The position numbers and the translations under genes are program-made. Of a stretch of 64,000 bases of DNA, positions 45,362-57,100 are shown in pieces. The stretch is taken from contig NZ_JARGNH010000015.1 in assembly GCF_029213205.1 (NCBI RefSeq), positions 16,557-80,556 on the forward strand, given 5' to 3'. Origin of the DNA: Pseudooceanicola sp. (lineage in GTDB: Bacteria; Pseudomonadota; Alphaproteobacteria; Rhodobacterales; Rhodobacteraceae). Position 1 is the stretch's first letter; every line of letters starts with the position of its first letter. A model generated the notes under the pieces. That model worked only from the letters and a program-made list of their open reading frames with translations. It did not search any database and was not told the DNA's origin.

Positions 45362-48117
45362 GCCTCGCCAAGGAAGGTTTCGATCTCGGCGGCCATCGCC
45401 TCGACCCCGATCCGCCGATCCCGCAGCACCAGCACCTTGTCCAGGTGCACGGTCTTCAACTTGCCCGGTGTCACCAGGTTTTCCCAGCCAATCGAGGGGC
45501 TGATCCAGGCGCCTTTCGGGGTGATATTGGTGACGATATGCAGCACCGGGAAATCCACCGGGCCGGGGCGATATTCGTTGCGCATCCGAGTCACGAAATC
45601 AATGAACCGCTCCTGATCCACCTCCAGATCCGTCATCCGCACCCGGTCGATCAGACCCAGCCACTGCGCCAATGTCAGGATGCCGGTGGCGCGGATGATC
45701 CGGTAAGCCCCGAGCATCGCCGTCAGCGATAGCTCACCATTGCGCACCGCCCGGATCCGCACCCGCAGCGCGTTCAGCTTTTCCCGCCAGCGGCTGGAGC
45801 GGGTCTGGTTCAAGCGCTCGGTATAGGCGGGTTCCCAAACGTCTTTCATCACCACCCCGGCGATTTCGGCACCTTCGCGATGCAACACCCGTGCCGCCTC
45901 AAGCGCCAGATTGCCATGCACGCAATTGCCGTAGAGCAGATAGGGCCCCTCGGGCTGCGCCTTGCGGATCACCTGCGCATAATCTGCCGCGATGTCCTGA
46001 AATGGCCGCTCCGTCAGATCTATGCCACGGTCGCCGTCAAAAACCCGCACGCAGGCAACCTGACGCGGGTTCTGGCCTGCCGTCGACAGGGCCAGGGCAG
46101 TGGCGGCGTTGTTGACCGCGATCAGAGGGCGGCCCTCGCCATCGCGGCGCAGCCGCATGATCCGCCAATCCTCAGACTCCGAATTGTCCTCGGGCTGACG
46201 ATCCAGCCGCGCCGAAATCAACCGGGCCAGAGCGTCCAGCGTCGGATGTTCATAGACCTGGGTCACCTCAAGTGCGACGTCCCAGCGGTCGCGGATCCGC
46301 GCCAGCTGCCGCAGGACCAGCACCGAATGGCCGCCCAGATCAAAGAAATGCGCATCTGGCGTGATCTGGGCGAGGCCCAGAATATCCTGCCAATCGGCCT
46401 GCAATGCCGCCACCACCTCGGGCCGCGCGGCGCTGCGGCGGGCCTGTTCGGTCGCCTGCTTTGGCGCCCTCAACAAGGTCTTGTTCACCGCGCCGGTCGA
46501 ACTGCGCGGGAATCCCCCGAGCAGGCTGATCCCGGTCAGTGCCTTGGCCGCCGGATCACCGGCCAGCGCATCCATGATCCGGCTCGGCAGATGCTCGAGC
46601 GGCAACGTCCCGGTGTCACCGGGCACCACGAAACCATAGAAAGTATCGCCATTGCGCACCGCCGCCGCCTCGCGCACCATCGGATGCGCGGCCAGTGCCT
46701 GTTCGACCTGGGCAACCGCCCGCCGGTCCGCCTGCTGCCGCTCAACCAGATGCGTGGGCAGGGGGATGTCGGACAGACGCGCCTCTGGATCGCGAAACGC
46801 CAGATCAAACGCCGCCTGCACCAGATCGAGGATCGCCCGGGCGGTGTCGGCCTCAAACAACTCGTCCGAATAATCGAGCACCATCTGCCAACCGGTCGGT
46901 CGCCCCATCACCGCCAGGCTCAGGTCATAGATCGCCCCCGGTGCATGTGACGCGGTCGAGACCAGGTCGAAATCGCCGTAGGATTTGCTCTCCATAAAGA
47001 CATTCTGGAGGTTGAAGTTGATCGAGATCAGCGGCGTGCGCGACGGATCGCGCGGCGGGTTCAACCGCTCGACCAAGGTGTTGAACGGCATCGACTGATG
47101 CGTCAGCGCCCCCTCGATCACCGTCTTGGCAACCGCAACCTGATCGGCAATCCGCGCCTCAGGCTGGGCCGAGAATCGCAGCACCAAATTGTTGATGAAC
47201 ACCCCGATCAGCGGGTCGAGTTCGGTGTCCAGCCGCCCAGCAATCTGGGTGCCGAACACCAGGTCCCTGGCGTCGCTCATCCGGTGCAGGCAGGCGCTGA
47301 AAATCGCCGCGCCATAGGTATAGGTCGAAACCCCCTGCGCCCGCGCGCCCGCGCTCAGCGCCGCGCCGAATTCGCCGGGCATTTCTGCGGTCAATTTGGC
47401 CACCCCGGTGCCTCGGACCGCCGGGCGTGGCTTGTCCGGCTCAATCTCGAAATAGCTGATCCCGTCCAGGGTTTTCAGCCAATAGGCGCTTTCCTCTTCC
47501 AGCACCCCGCTCTCAAGGTATTCTTTCTGCCACAGGGTGAAATCGCCATATTGCAGCGGCAGTTCCGGCAGATCGGGCTGGCGCCCTTCCTCATAGGCCT
47601 GCGCTGAGGTGCCGATTTCATGGCCCAGCACCCGGATCGAAAACCCGTCAAAACAGCTTTGGTGCAGCACATAGGCCAGCAAGGCCCGATCCGCCGTCAG
47701 CCGGATCAGCGTCGCACGGATCAGCCCCGGCTTGCCCAGATCAAAGGGCCGCTCGGCGAATTCATGGGCAATCGCTTCGATGCGCTCGGCCTGCTGATCG
47801 GCGGGGATGGCGCGGATGTCGACGAGGTCGAGCTTGAAGGTCACATGATCGACCACCTGCTGCACTGGCCCGCTTCCGTTGTCGACCAGGCGGGTGCGCA
47901 GAATCTCATGCCGGTCGATGACATGCTGGAACGCCCGCTCCAGGTTGGCCGCCTGCAGAGTGCCGCGCACCTCCCAGCGGACCGCGACATTCAGCGACGG
48001 GTTGCCGGGTTTCATCTGATCGAGGAACCAGCACCGCAGCTGGGTGGTGCTGAGCGGGAATTCCGCGATCACCTCGGGTGGGGTGACGGCTGCGTTTTCG
48101 ATATCCTTGGGCATCAT
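45346..48117 (-). CDS. NRPS terminal protein: condensation - residual adenylation C-terminal subdomain - PCP - thioesterase
   Basis: C domain with HQSCFDG (47644-47664); A_C-like segment ending PRSSTGAVNKTLL; PCP FFDLGGHSVLVLRQL; TE with YGNCVHG (45913-45933). Confidence 0.88.
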   Translation of the reverse strand: MMPKDIENAAVTPPEVIAEFPLSTTQLRCWFLDQMKPGNPSLNVAVRWEVRGTLQAANLERAFQHVIDRHEILRTRLVDNGSGPVQQVVDHVTFKLDLVDIRAIPADQQAERIEAIAHEFAERPFDLGKPGLIRATLIRLTADRALLAYVLHQSCFDGFSIRVLGHEIGTSAQAYEEGRQPDLPELPLQYGDFTLWQKEYLESGVLEEESAYWLKTLDGISYFEIEPDKPRPAVRGTGVAKLTAEMPGEFGAALSAGARAQGVSTYTYGAAIFSACLHRMSDARDLVFGTQIAGRLDTELDPLIGVFINNLVLRFSAQPEARIADQVAVAKTVIEGALTHQSMPFNTLVERLNPPRDPSRTPLISINFNLQNVFMESKSYGDFDLVSTASHAPGAIYDLSLAVMGRPTGWQMVLDYSDELFEADTARAILDLVQAAFDLAFRDPEARLSDIPLPTHLVERQQADRRAVAQVEQALAAHPMVREAAAVRNGDTFYGFVVPGDTGTLPLEHLPSRIMDALAGDPAAKALTGISLLGGFPRSSTGAVNKTLLRAPKQATEQARRSAARPEVVAALQADWQDILGLAQITPDAHFFDLGGHSVLVLRQLARIRDRWDVALEVTQVYEHPTLDALARLISARLDRQPEDNSESEDWRIMRLRRDGEGRPLIAVNNAATALALSTAGQNPRQVACVRVFDGDRGIDLTERPFQDIAADYAQVIRKAQPEGPYLLYGNCVHGNLALEAARVLHREGAEIAGVVMKDVWEPAYTERLNQTRSSRWREKLNALRVRIRAVRNGELSLTAMLGAYRIIRATGILTLAQWLGLIDRVRMTDLEVDQERFIDFVTRMRNEYRPGPVDFPVLHIVTNITPKGAWISPSIGWENLVTPGKLKTVHLDKVLVLRDRRIGVEAMAAEIETFLGEAQSDQ

Positions 48118-51100
48118 TTCGCCCCCCCACTTCCGGCCCGATGGGCCCCATTGCGAAAACTCTTGAGCGATGGACGCGCCTTACTGCCGACGTCATTGCC
48201 CCGGCCATCGTGGAACGCCGCCAATTCGCGGATCGAGGGATGGGCGAACATATGCCGCGCCTCAAGCTCAAGACCGGAATCCAGCATCTTTGCCGCGATC
48301 CGGAACACCGCCAGAGAATCGATGCCCAGCGCGAACAAGGTGTCGGTGACGCTGATCTGCGCCATTCCCAGAACCTCGCTCCAGATCTCGGCGATCCGCG
48401 TTTCGGTTGCGGTTTCCGGCGGCGCCGCCTGATGCAGCGGGGTGACGCTGGCCGTCTCCTGCGGATCGGGCAATGCCTTGCGGTTCAGCTTGCCATTGCC
48501 GGTTTGCGGCAGCGCGCTCAGCATCACCCAGGCGCGCGGGATCATGTAATCCGGAATCACTTGGCTCAGCGCCGCACTCAGCGCTGCGGGTGTCGGATCG
48601 GCGCCCTCGGTTGCGACGACATAGCCGACAAGCTGGCGATCCCCCGATGCGCGCTGACGCAGATCGACAGCGGCCTTGTCGACGCCGGGAACCGCGCGCA
48701 GGCAGGTTTCAATCTCGCCCAGTTCAATGCGGAATCCGCGCAGTTTGACCTGGGTGTCGATCCGGCCCAGCACCTCGTATTCGCCATCGGCGCGACGGCG
48801 CGCCAGATCGCCGGTGGCATAGAGCCGTTGCCGCCTGCCGTTCAGATCGACCTCGCGGAATGCCGCCTCGGTCAGATCCGGGCGGTTGTAATAGCCCAGC
48901 GCCAGCCCGTCACCGCCGATGTTCAGCTCACCGGTCACCCCGACCGGGGCGATTTGCCCGGCGGCATCCAGAACCTGCAACTGGGTGTTGGCAATCGGAT
49001 GACCAATGGTGATCGGATCACCCGGCGTGATCTGTTTGATCGCCGACCAGATCGTGGTTTCGGTGGGGCCATACATGTTCCACAACGCCGCCCCACCAGC
49101 CAGCAGCCGGTCCGCCAGATCGGCGGGCAGCGGTTCACCGCCACAGAGCATGGTGAACCCGGCCCCCGGTTTGAACCCGGCGGTCAGCACCATGTCCCAA
49201 AGCGTCGGTGTCGCCTGCATCAGGGTGATATCGCCACGGTTCAACCGCTCGACCAGTCGGAAGCCGTCGATCACGTCCTCGGTCGGGGCGATCACCACCC
49301 GGCCGCCTACGGACAGCGGCAGGAACAATTCCAGCACCGCGATATCGAACATCACCGTGGTCACCGCCAGCAGGCTGTCCCGGCTAGTCATCCCCGGCGC
49401 CTCGGCCATCGAGGTGAGGAAATTCACCACCGCCCGGTGCGGCACCGCGACGCCCTTGGGGGTGCCGGTGGAGCCGGAGGTAAAGATCACATAGGCCGCG
49501 TCCTCAGGCGAAACCGTGACCGGCGTCGGCTGATCCCCGGGCTGGGCCTCATCCGACAGGATCAGCGGCAAGCCGGTATCGCCTGCGAAACCCGCGCTCT
49601 CGACGCTGTCACTCAGCACCGCCGCCACCTCGGCGGTTTCAGCGATCTGGCGCAGCCGCGCTTCGGGTTGGCGCGGATCAAGCGGCACATAGGCATGCCC
49701 GGCCTTGAGGATCGCCAGCATCCCGGCCAGCATCCCGCTGCCGCGTGTCATGGACAGCGCGACCCGCGCGCCCTGTCCCGGCACCTGGCGCTGGATCAAC
49801 GCCGCCAGCGCATCGCTCTCTGCGGCAAGATCGCCGTAGCTGGTCAGGCCAGCCGCGTCTTCGATGGCCACCGCATCCGGGTCCACCGCGACCCGCGCCG
49901 CCACCAGATCCGGCAGCGTCGCGCTTCGGTCATAGGCGCTGACGTTGATTTGCGCCCCGGCCGCCATTGCCTGCCGATCCGCTGCGCTCAGCAGCGACAG
50001 GGCAGCGATGGGTTGTTCGGTGGCGGTTGCAATCTGCGCCAGCAGGGTTTCATAGGCCTCAGCCCAACCGGCCACCGTGGCGGCGTCCAGCAGGTCGGCA
50101 TTGTAATGCGCCTCGATCCGCAATCCCTCCGGCGTCTCGACCAGATTGAAGAACAGATCGAAATTCACCGCCACCTTGGCATTGGCACGGAACTGGGTTT
50201 CCAGCCCGGTCATGCCCGCAGCGTCGCCCTGTTTCTCAAGGTTGAACTCGATCTCGGTCAGCGGCAACCGGTCCAGCTGGCGCGGCACCTCAAGCTCGCG
50301 CAGGATGCTGCCCAGCGTGGTGGCGCTGTGCTCGAACGCGGCGCGCAGCCCGTCGCGGGTAGATGCCAGATGCGCGGCGACGCTGGCGCCATCGGCAATC
50401 GTCGCACGGATCGGCAGGAAGTTGACACAATGGCCGACCAGATCGGGATTGGGCAGATCCTGCTGCGCCGCACTCGGCACCCCCAGCACGATATCCGAGG
50501 CCCCGCTCAGCCGGTGAACCAGCAATTGCATCGCGGCAAAGGTGGTTGCGAACAGGGTGCAGCCCTGCTTCGCCCCGGCCTTGCGGGCCGCCTTCATCAG
50601 ATCGCTGTCGATCTGGTGAAACACGGTGCCCCCGGCATGGCTGCGTTGGGCTGGGCGTGGCCGGTCGATCGGCAGATCCGGCAGTGTCGGCAGGGTCGCG
50701 AACTGTTCTTTCCAGAATGCGGTTACCGCCGGGTCCGGCAGACGTGCGGAACTGAGCTGCGCATGCGCGGCAAAGGAGGGCGCGGCCGGCAGATCGGCGG
50801 GGCGACCTGCCACCGCAGCAGTGTAAAGCCGCGCGATATCTTCGAGCATCACCCCGAAGGACCAGCCATCAGCGACAATGTGATGGGCGCAGATGACCAG
50901 CACATGATGATCCGCCGCCAGCCGGGCCAGAAAGGCGCGCAACGGCAGTTCTTCGGTGATTTCAAAGAGATGTTCGGCATCCTCGGCAATCGCCGCCTCA
51001 AGCGCCGCCTGCGGATCCGGCGCGGTGCTGAGATCGACCAGCGGGATCGGGCAGGACATGGCCTCGGTCACATCGAAACGCGATCCGTCGCGGGCAAAGC

Positions 51101-54100
51101 GCAGCCGCAGCGCATCATGGCGCGCGATCACCGTGTCCCAGGCGGATTGCAGCGCCACCGGGTCCAGCGCGCCCCGCAACGACAAGGAGGCGCTTTCGTT
51201 AAAGGCGGCGGCGGCAGCGCCGCCCATCTGATGGCTCATCCAGATCTCGCGCTGGCCTTCGGTCAGGGCCACGCCCTGCGGCAGCGCCAGCGGCCGGGCG
51301 ACGGGCAACGCCGCCGCCGGGTCCTTGCGCAGATCGGCCAGGATGCCGACCGACAGCAGGGTGTCGAGCGCGGTTTCAAAGGCGGTGACGATCTGGCGGC
51401 ACTCGGCCGCGCCATGTTCGGTGGTCAGGAAGGCACAGAAGCCATCCATCACATGCACGCCTTCCATCCGCATCAGCGGGAACAGCAGACTGGCACGGGG
51501 ATCGGCCTCGCTCGCCTGAATGACGAACCAGCTGGAATAGCCCTCGATCAGCGCCGGTAGGCCGCGCGCAGCCAGGATCGCGTTCATCTCGTCCATCACC
51601 CGCCCGGCGCGGTCCGCCGCGTCGGTCCAGAGCGCGTCGCCCTGTTCGGCCATATGGTCGATGGTGGCATCCATCGCCGCCAGCACCAGCGGGTGACGCA
51701 CAAAGGTTCCGGCAAAGAAGGTCGGGATCGCCTCGGGACGACTGTCATCGCCATAGGTCCAGGCTCCGCCGTCAAGCGCATCCATGAACCGGGCGGAGCC
51801 GGCCAGGACCCCGACCGGCATGCCGCCGCCGACGACCTTGCCATAGGTGGCCATGTCACCCTGAATGCCCCAGACGCCCTGCATGCCGCGTTTGTCGGTG
51901 CGGAACCCGGTGACGATCTCATCCATCACCAGCGCCGCACCACCGTCGCGGGTCACCTCGCGCAGATCGCGAACAAAGGACTCCGGGCGATATGCCGGAT
52001 GGCGGCTCTGCACCGGTTCGACGATCACCCCGGCGATGTCGGCGATATTGGCGCGGATCCACTCCAGCGCGGCGGGCGCGCCATAGGGCAGAACCTTCAT
52101 GTTGGCGAGGCTGGAGCGCGGGATTCCAGGCGAGGACGGCAGCGCGCTGGGATCACCGCCACTGGCACGGCCCTTGACCAGAACCTCATCGAACTGGCCG
52201 TGATAATCCTTGTCAAAAACCACGATCAGATCGCGCCCGGTGACGGTGCGCGCCACCCGCATCGCGGCCATCACCGCTTCGGAGCCGGTGTTGCAGAACG
52301 TCACCCGCTCATGCCCGACGAGACGGGCGAATTTCTCGGCCACCGGCCCGGCTAGATCGGCCTGCGGACCGATGGGAAAGCCGCGCTCCAACTGCCGGTT
52401 CACCGCCTCGGCCACGAAATCGGGCGAATGGCCAAAGGCAGTCTGGCCAAAGCCGTTGACCAGATCGACAAAGCTGTTGCCGTCGATGTCGTGGATATAG
52501 GCGCCTTTTGAGCGGTCGGCGACGATCGGAAAGGTCAGCTCCTTCCATTCGGCGCGGAACCCGGCGGCGGTGCGCGGGTCGGCATGGACGCCACGATATT
52601 GCGCGGCATAGGCCTTGGATTTCGGATGGCGGGCGGAATAGCGCGCCGCCAGATCATGGGCAAAGGCGACCTGCGCCTCGGTCATGGTGCCGCCGGTGAC
52701 ATTGGGACCACGGCCAACCTTGAATTCTGCGGGCGTGGCGACCGGTTCGGGCATTGCCGCCCGCTTGACGGCAGCGGCCGCGACCGGGGTCGGCGCCGGG
52801 GCAGCAGCCAGCGGCGCAGCGGCAACCGGCTGCGGCGCGCTGACAGGTGCTGCAGGGGCGGCGCCACCAACCGCCTGAAGCTGCTGAGCAAAGACCGCCT
52901 GCATGGTCGCCAGCTGCGCCTGCATCACGCCATCAATCCCGGGCGCCATCGCGGCAGGTGTCACAGCTGCCGGGGCGACAGGCGCAAGGTCTGCGGGCGC
53001 AAGGGCTGCGGGCGCAGTCGGCAGATCCTCCACCACCCCAGGGGTCGGTGCGGGTGCCGCTTCGGGTGGCATTTCAACGTCCAGATGCTGCGCCAGCAGA
53101 GTGATCGTCGACACCTCAGCCAGCAACCGGCGGAACCCGATCTCGACCCCGAATTGCCGGGTCACAGCCTGGCTCACCTGCCCCATGAACAGCGAATCAA
53201 ACCCCAGTTCGAGGAATGACTCATCGGCATTGCTCGCCGAGATATCCTCGCCCGACATATCCGCCAGCAGCGCGGCGAGTTCGGAGATCAGCCGCGCGAC
53301 GCGGTCAGGCGCGGCAACAACAGGAGCTTGGGACATGATAGCCATGGTCGGACTTTCTGGGATTGGTGCTGGGGTCGGCACGGACTCGGCAACAGCGCCT
53401 TTCGCTGCGGCCACTTCCGGCGCGTCGATCCAGCAGCGTTGCCGCCGGAACGGATAGGAGGGGAGCGCCACCTTGCGGCTGCCGCGCGGGCCATGCCTGG
53501 CCCAGTCGACGTCGAGCCCGACGCTCCACAGGTTAGAGACCACAGCAGCCACCGAGTTATCATCGGAAACCGATCGGGCATGATCCGGCAACGAATGAAA
53601 AACGCCTCGATGGCTGCTGCGATCCAAAGTCTGCGCGGTGAATGCCGAAAGGGTGCGGCCTGGGCCGACCTCGACGAACACCGGAGACTTTGTTCGGGTG
53701 ACCGCCTCAAGGGCGGCCTGAAAATTGACGCAAGCCCGGGCCTGATCCGCCCAATAGGTCGGATCGCGGGCCTCGCGTTCGCTGAGTTCCGCGCCGGTGA
53801 CCGCCGAAATGATCGGCCGGTCCGGCGCGTTGAGGGTGATGGCCCGGGCCGCGTCGCGCAATGGCGCGGCGACCGGGTCCATCATCGCGGAATGGAAGGC
53901 ATGCGAGGTGTGCAGGCGCTGACAGGGAATCCCGGCAGCCTGCAAGCGCGCCTCAAGCGCCGCAATCGCCTCGAAGGGTCCGGCGACGACCTGCAGCTTG
54001 GGCGCATTGCGCGCGGCCAGATCGGTATCGGCGGCCAGATGCGGCTGCAGATCCTCAAGCGGCGCACGCACCGATAACATCGCGCCGCCGGGCTGATCCT

Positions 54101-57100
54101 GCATCAACCGCCCGCGCCGGGCGATCAGGGTCAGCGCATCCTCGAACGACATCACCCCGGTCAGTGCGGCGGCGGCGAATTCGCCGACCGAATGGCCAAT
54201 GACGGCGCCAGGTTCGATGCCGCGTGATTGCCAGAGATTGGCCAAAGCGAATTCGGTCAGGAACAGCGCCGGTTGGGTGATCCAGGTTTCGCGCAACGCG
54301 GCGGCGGACTCCTCCGGCGTCAAATCATCGCCGAGAATCAGCCGACGCATGTCGCGGCCCAGGATCGGCTGCAGGATCTCGGCCCCCGCATCAATCCAGC
54401 GGGCATAATCCGGCTGGCTGGCGTAAAGTTCTGATCCCATGCCGGGATATTGCGCGCCCTGACCGGGGAACAGGAACACCACCTCGGGCTGGTCACCGGT
54501 GATCGCGGTTTTCGGAGCCTTGAGGGCGCGCAGCTGATCCACTGCCGCCGCCCGATCGGGCGCCGCCACGGCGGCACGCCAGTCAAAGACACCGCGCCCC
54601 TCTTGCAGGGTATAAGCGACATCGGCCAGAACCAGCCCGGCGTCAGCCTCGATCCGCGTTGCCAGATCCTGCGCCATCTGCACCAGCGCCTCAGGCGATT
54701 TCGCCGACAGCGGCAAATGCATCGCCCCGCTGGCAGTGGACGATGCCGCAGCGGCACGCGGCGCCTCTTCCAGCACCGCATGGGCATTGGTGCCACCAAC
54801 CCCAAAGGAGCTGACGCCGCCACGCAGCGGGCCATCGGCGCGCCAGTCGCCCGCCGCATCCGGCACATAGAACGACGATCCCTCCAGATCGATGCGCGGG
54901 TTCAGCGCCTTGAAATGTGCCACCGGCGGCAATTCGCGGTGCTGCAGCATCAGCGCCAGCTTGATCACGCTGGTGACCCCGGCGGCGGCATCCAGATGGC
55001 CAAGGTTGCCCTTGACCGAGCCCAGCGCGCAGCGGCCATCCCCCGCGCCAAAGGCCTGTTTCAGCCCGGCAATTTCCACCGGATCACCCAGCGGCGTCGC
55101 GGTGCCGTGGCATTCCACATAGCTGATATCGCCCGGCGCCAGCCCGGCGTCACGATGCGCGGCGCGGATCGCCCCGGCCTGACCGGAGACCGACGGCGCG
55201 GTGAACGACATCTTGGCGGCGCCGTCATTGTTCAGCCCGACACCGCGAATGACTGCATGGATATGATCGCCCGCCGCCTGCGCCTCGGACAGCCGTTTCA
55301 GCACCACCACCCCGGCACCATGGCCAAAGACGGTGCCGCCGGCCTCGGCGTCGAACGGGCGACACAGCCCATCCGGAGAGGCCATGCCGCCATCCAGATG
55401 CAGATAGCCGCGCTTTAACGGAAAAGTAATCGAAACCCCGCCGGCCATCATCACATCCGCCTCACCGGATCTGAGCGCGCCGACCGCCTTGGCAATCGCC
55501 ACCAGCGAGGTGGAACAGGCGGTGTTGATCGAAATCGCCGGGCCGGTCAGCCCCAGCTTATAGGCGACACGGGTGGCCATGGCGCCGGAATCATTGCCGG
55601 CCAGAATCGAATAATCGATCTGGAAGCCTGAGGTGAACTCGCGCATCTCCGCCCGGTTGGGCAGCAGGTTTTCCAGCATGTAGGTCGACATCGACGCCCC
55701 GGCGAACAGCCCGATGGCGCCCGGCGCCCGGGCCGGGTCGATCCCGGCATTGTCCAGCGCCTCCTGGCAGATCTCAAGGAACACCCGGCCCTGCGGGTCG
55801 GTCAGCGCCGCCTCACGCGGGCGCATGCCAAAGAACTTTGGATCGAATTGATCGACATCGCGCAGCAGCGACCGGGCGGGCACATAGGTTTCGCTGGCCC
55901 GGGTGGCCGGATCAAAGGCGTCTTCGGCCTGATCCGGGTCAAAGCGTTCGATCAGATTGCGACCCGCGCGGATCGCCTCCCAGAACCCGTCGAGCGTGAC
56001 ACCACCCGGCAACCGGGCAGCCATGCCGACAATGGCGATGGCGTGGGAATCGGCCTCTGCCGTGGCTTTCGGCCTGACAGCATCGGCGGTGTCGGCCACC
56101 GGTCCGGCGAGTGCCGCCAGACGTTTCGACAGCGCGCCCAGCTGCGGCGCATCAAAGATCAACGCGATGTCAAAACGCAGGTTCAGCGCCTGTTCGATCA
56201 TCGTATGCGCCTCGATCAATTGCAGCGAGGTGCCGCCGAGTTCAAAGAAGGTCGCATCGGCAGCGGGCGCGGCACAGCCAATCACCTCTTGCCAGATCGC
56301 CGCGACACTGGCCTGAATATCGCGCTGCCCCGGTGCCTTGATCGCAGGCGCAGGGCCCGTTGTATCGGGTTGCTCAAGCCCGGCGCGCAGCGCCTTGCGG
56401 TCGATCTTGCCCGCCTGGGTCAGGGGAAAGGCGTCGCGGATCAACACCTCGCGCGGAAACACGTCGCGGGGCAGAGTCGCAGCGGCAGAGTCCTTCAGGG
56501 CGGCGACAAAGGCGGCGGCGTCTGTCACCGGTGCCTCGGGGATGACAAAACCCGCCAGATGCGCCGGCCGGCCCGGCTGGCGCAACAACTCAACCGCCGC
56601 ATCCGCCACGCCCGGCAAGTCGCGCAGAACATGTTCGACGCCATCAATTTCGACCCGGCGACCGGCCATCTTGACCTGCCGATCGGCGCGGCCAAGGAAT
56701 TCAAAGGCGCCATCGGCACGTTTGCGTCCCAGGTCGCCGGTCAGATAGAGCCGCCCCTCGTGACCCGGACGCGGATCGGCGACAAAGGCTCTTTCGGTCA
56801 GGTCAGGCTGGTTGAAATAGCCCAGGGCCAGACCAATACCGCCAATCGCGATCTGCCCGACCTCACCCTCGGCCACCTCCTTCATATCCTCGTCCAGCAA
56901 CAGTGCGGATTCGCGCGTCATCGGCCTGCCAATCGGCACCGCCCCGGCGCGGGTATCCGCCAGCGTCACCTCATGGGTGAAACTGCGCACGCAGCTCTCG
57001 GTCGGGCCATAGGCATTGACCAACCGCAGATCCGGCCAGGCCAACATCAGCTTTTCCGCCATCGGCGCCGACATCACGTCGCCACCCGGCAGGCTGAGGC

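Noticed and set aside
48141-51560. 1139-aa plus-strand ORF antisense to the megasynthase
   Set aside because: High-GC shadow ORF: Arg/Gly/His/Gln-rich, no family motifs, fully overlaps well supported A, C and AMT domains.
52720-53090. Ala/Pro/Val-rich stretch in the megasynthase as a repeat element
   Set aside because: It is a low-complexity interdomain linker between ACP and aminotransferase, common in modular synthases.
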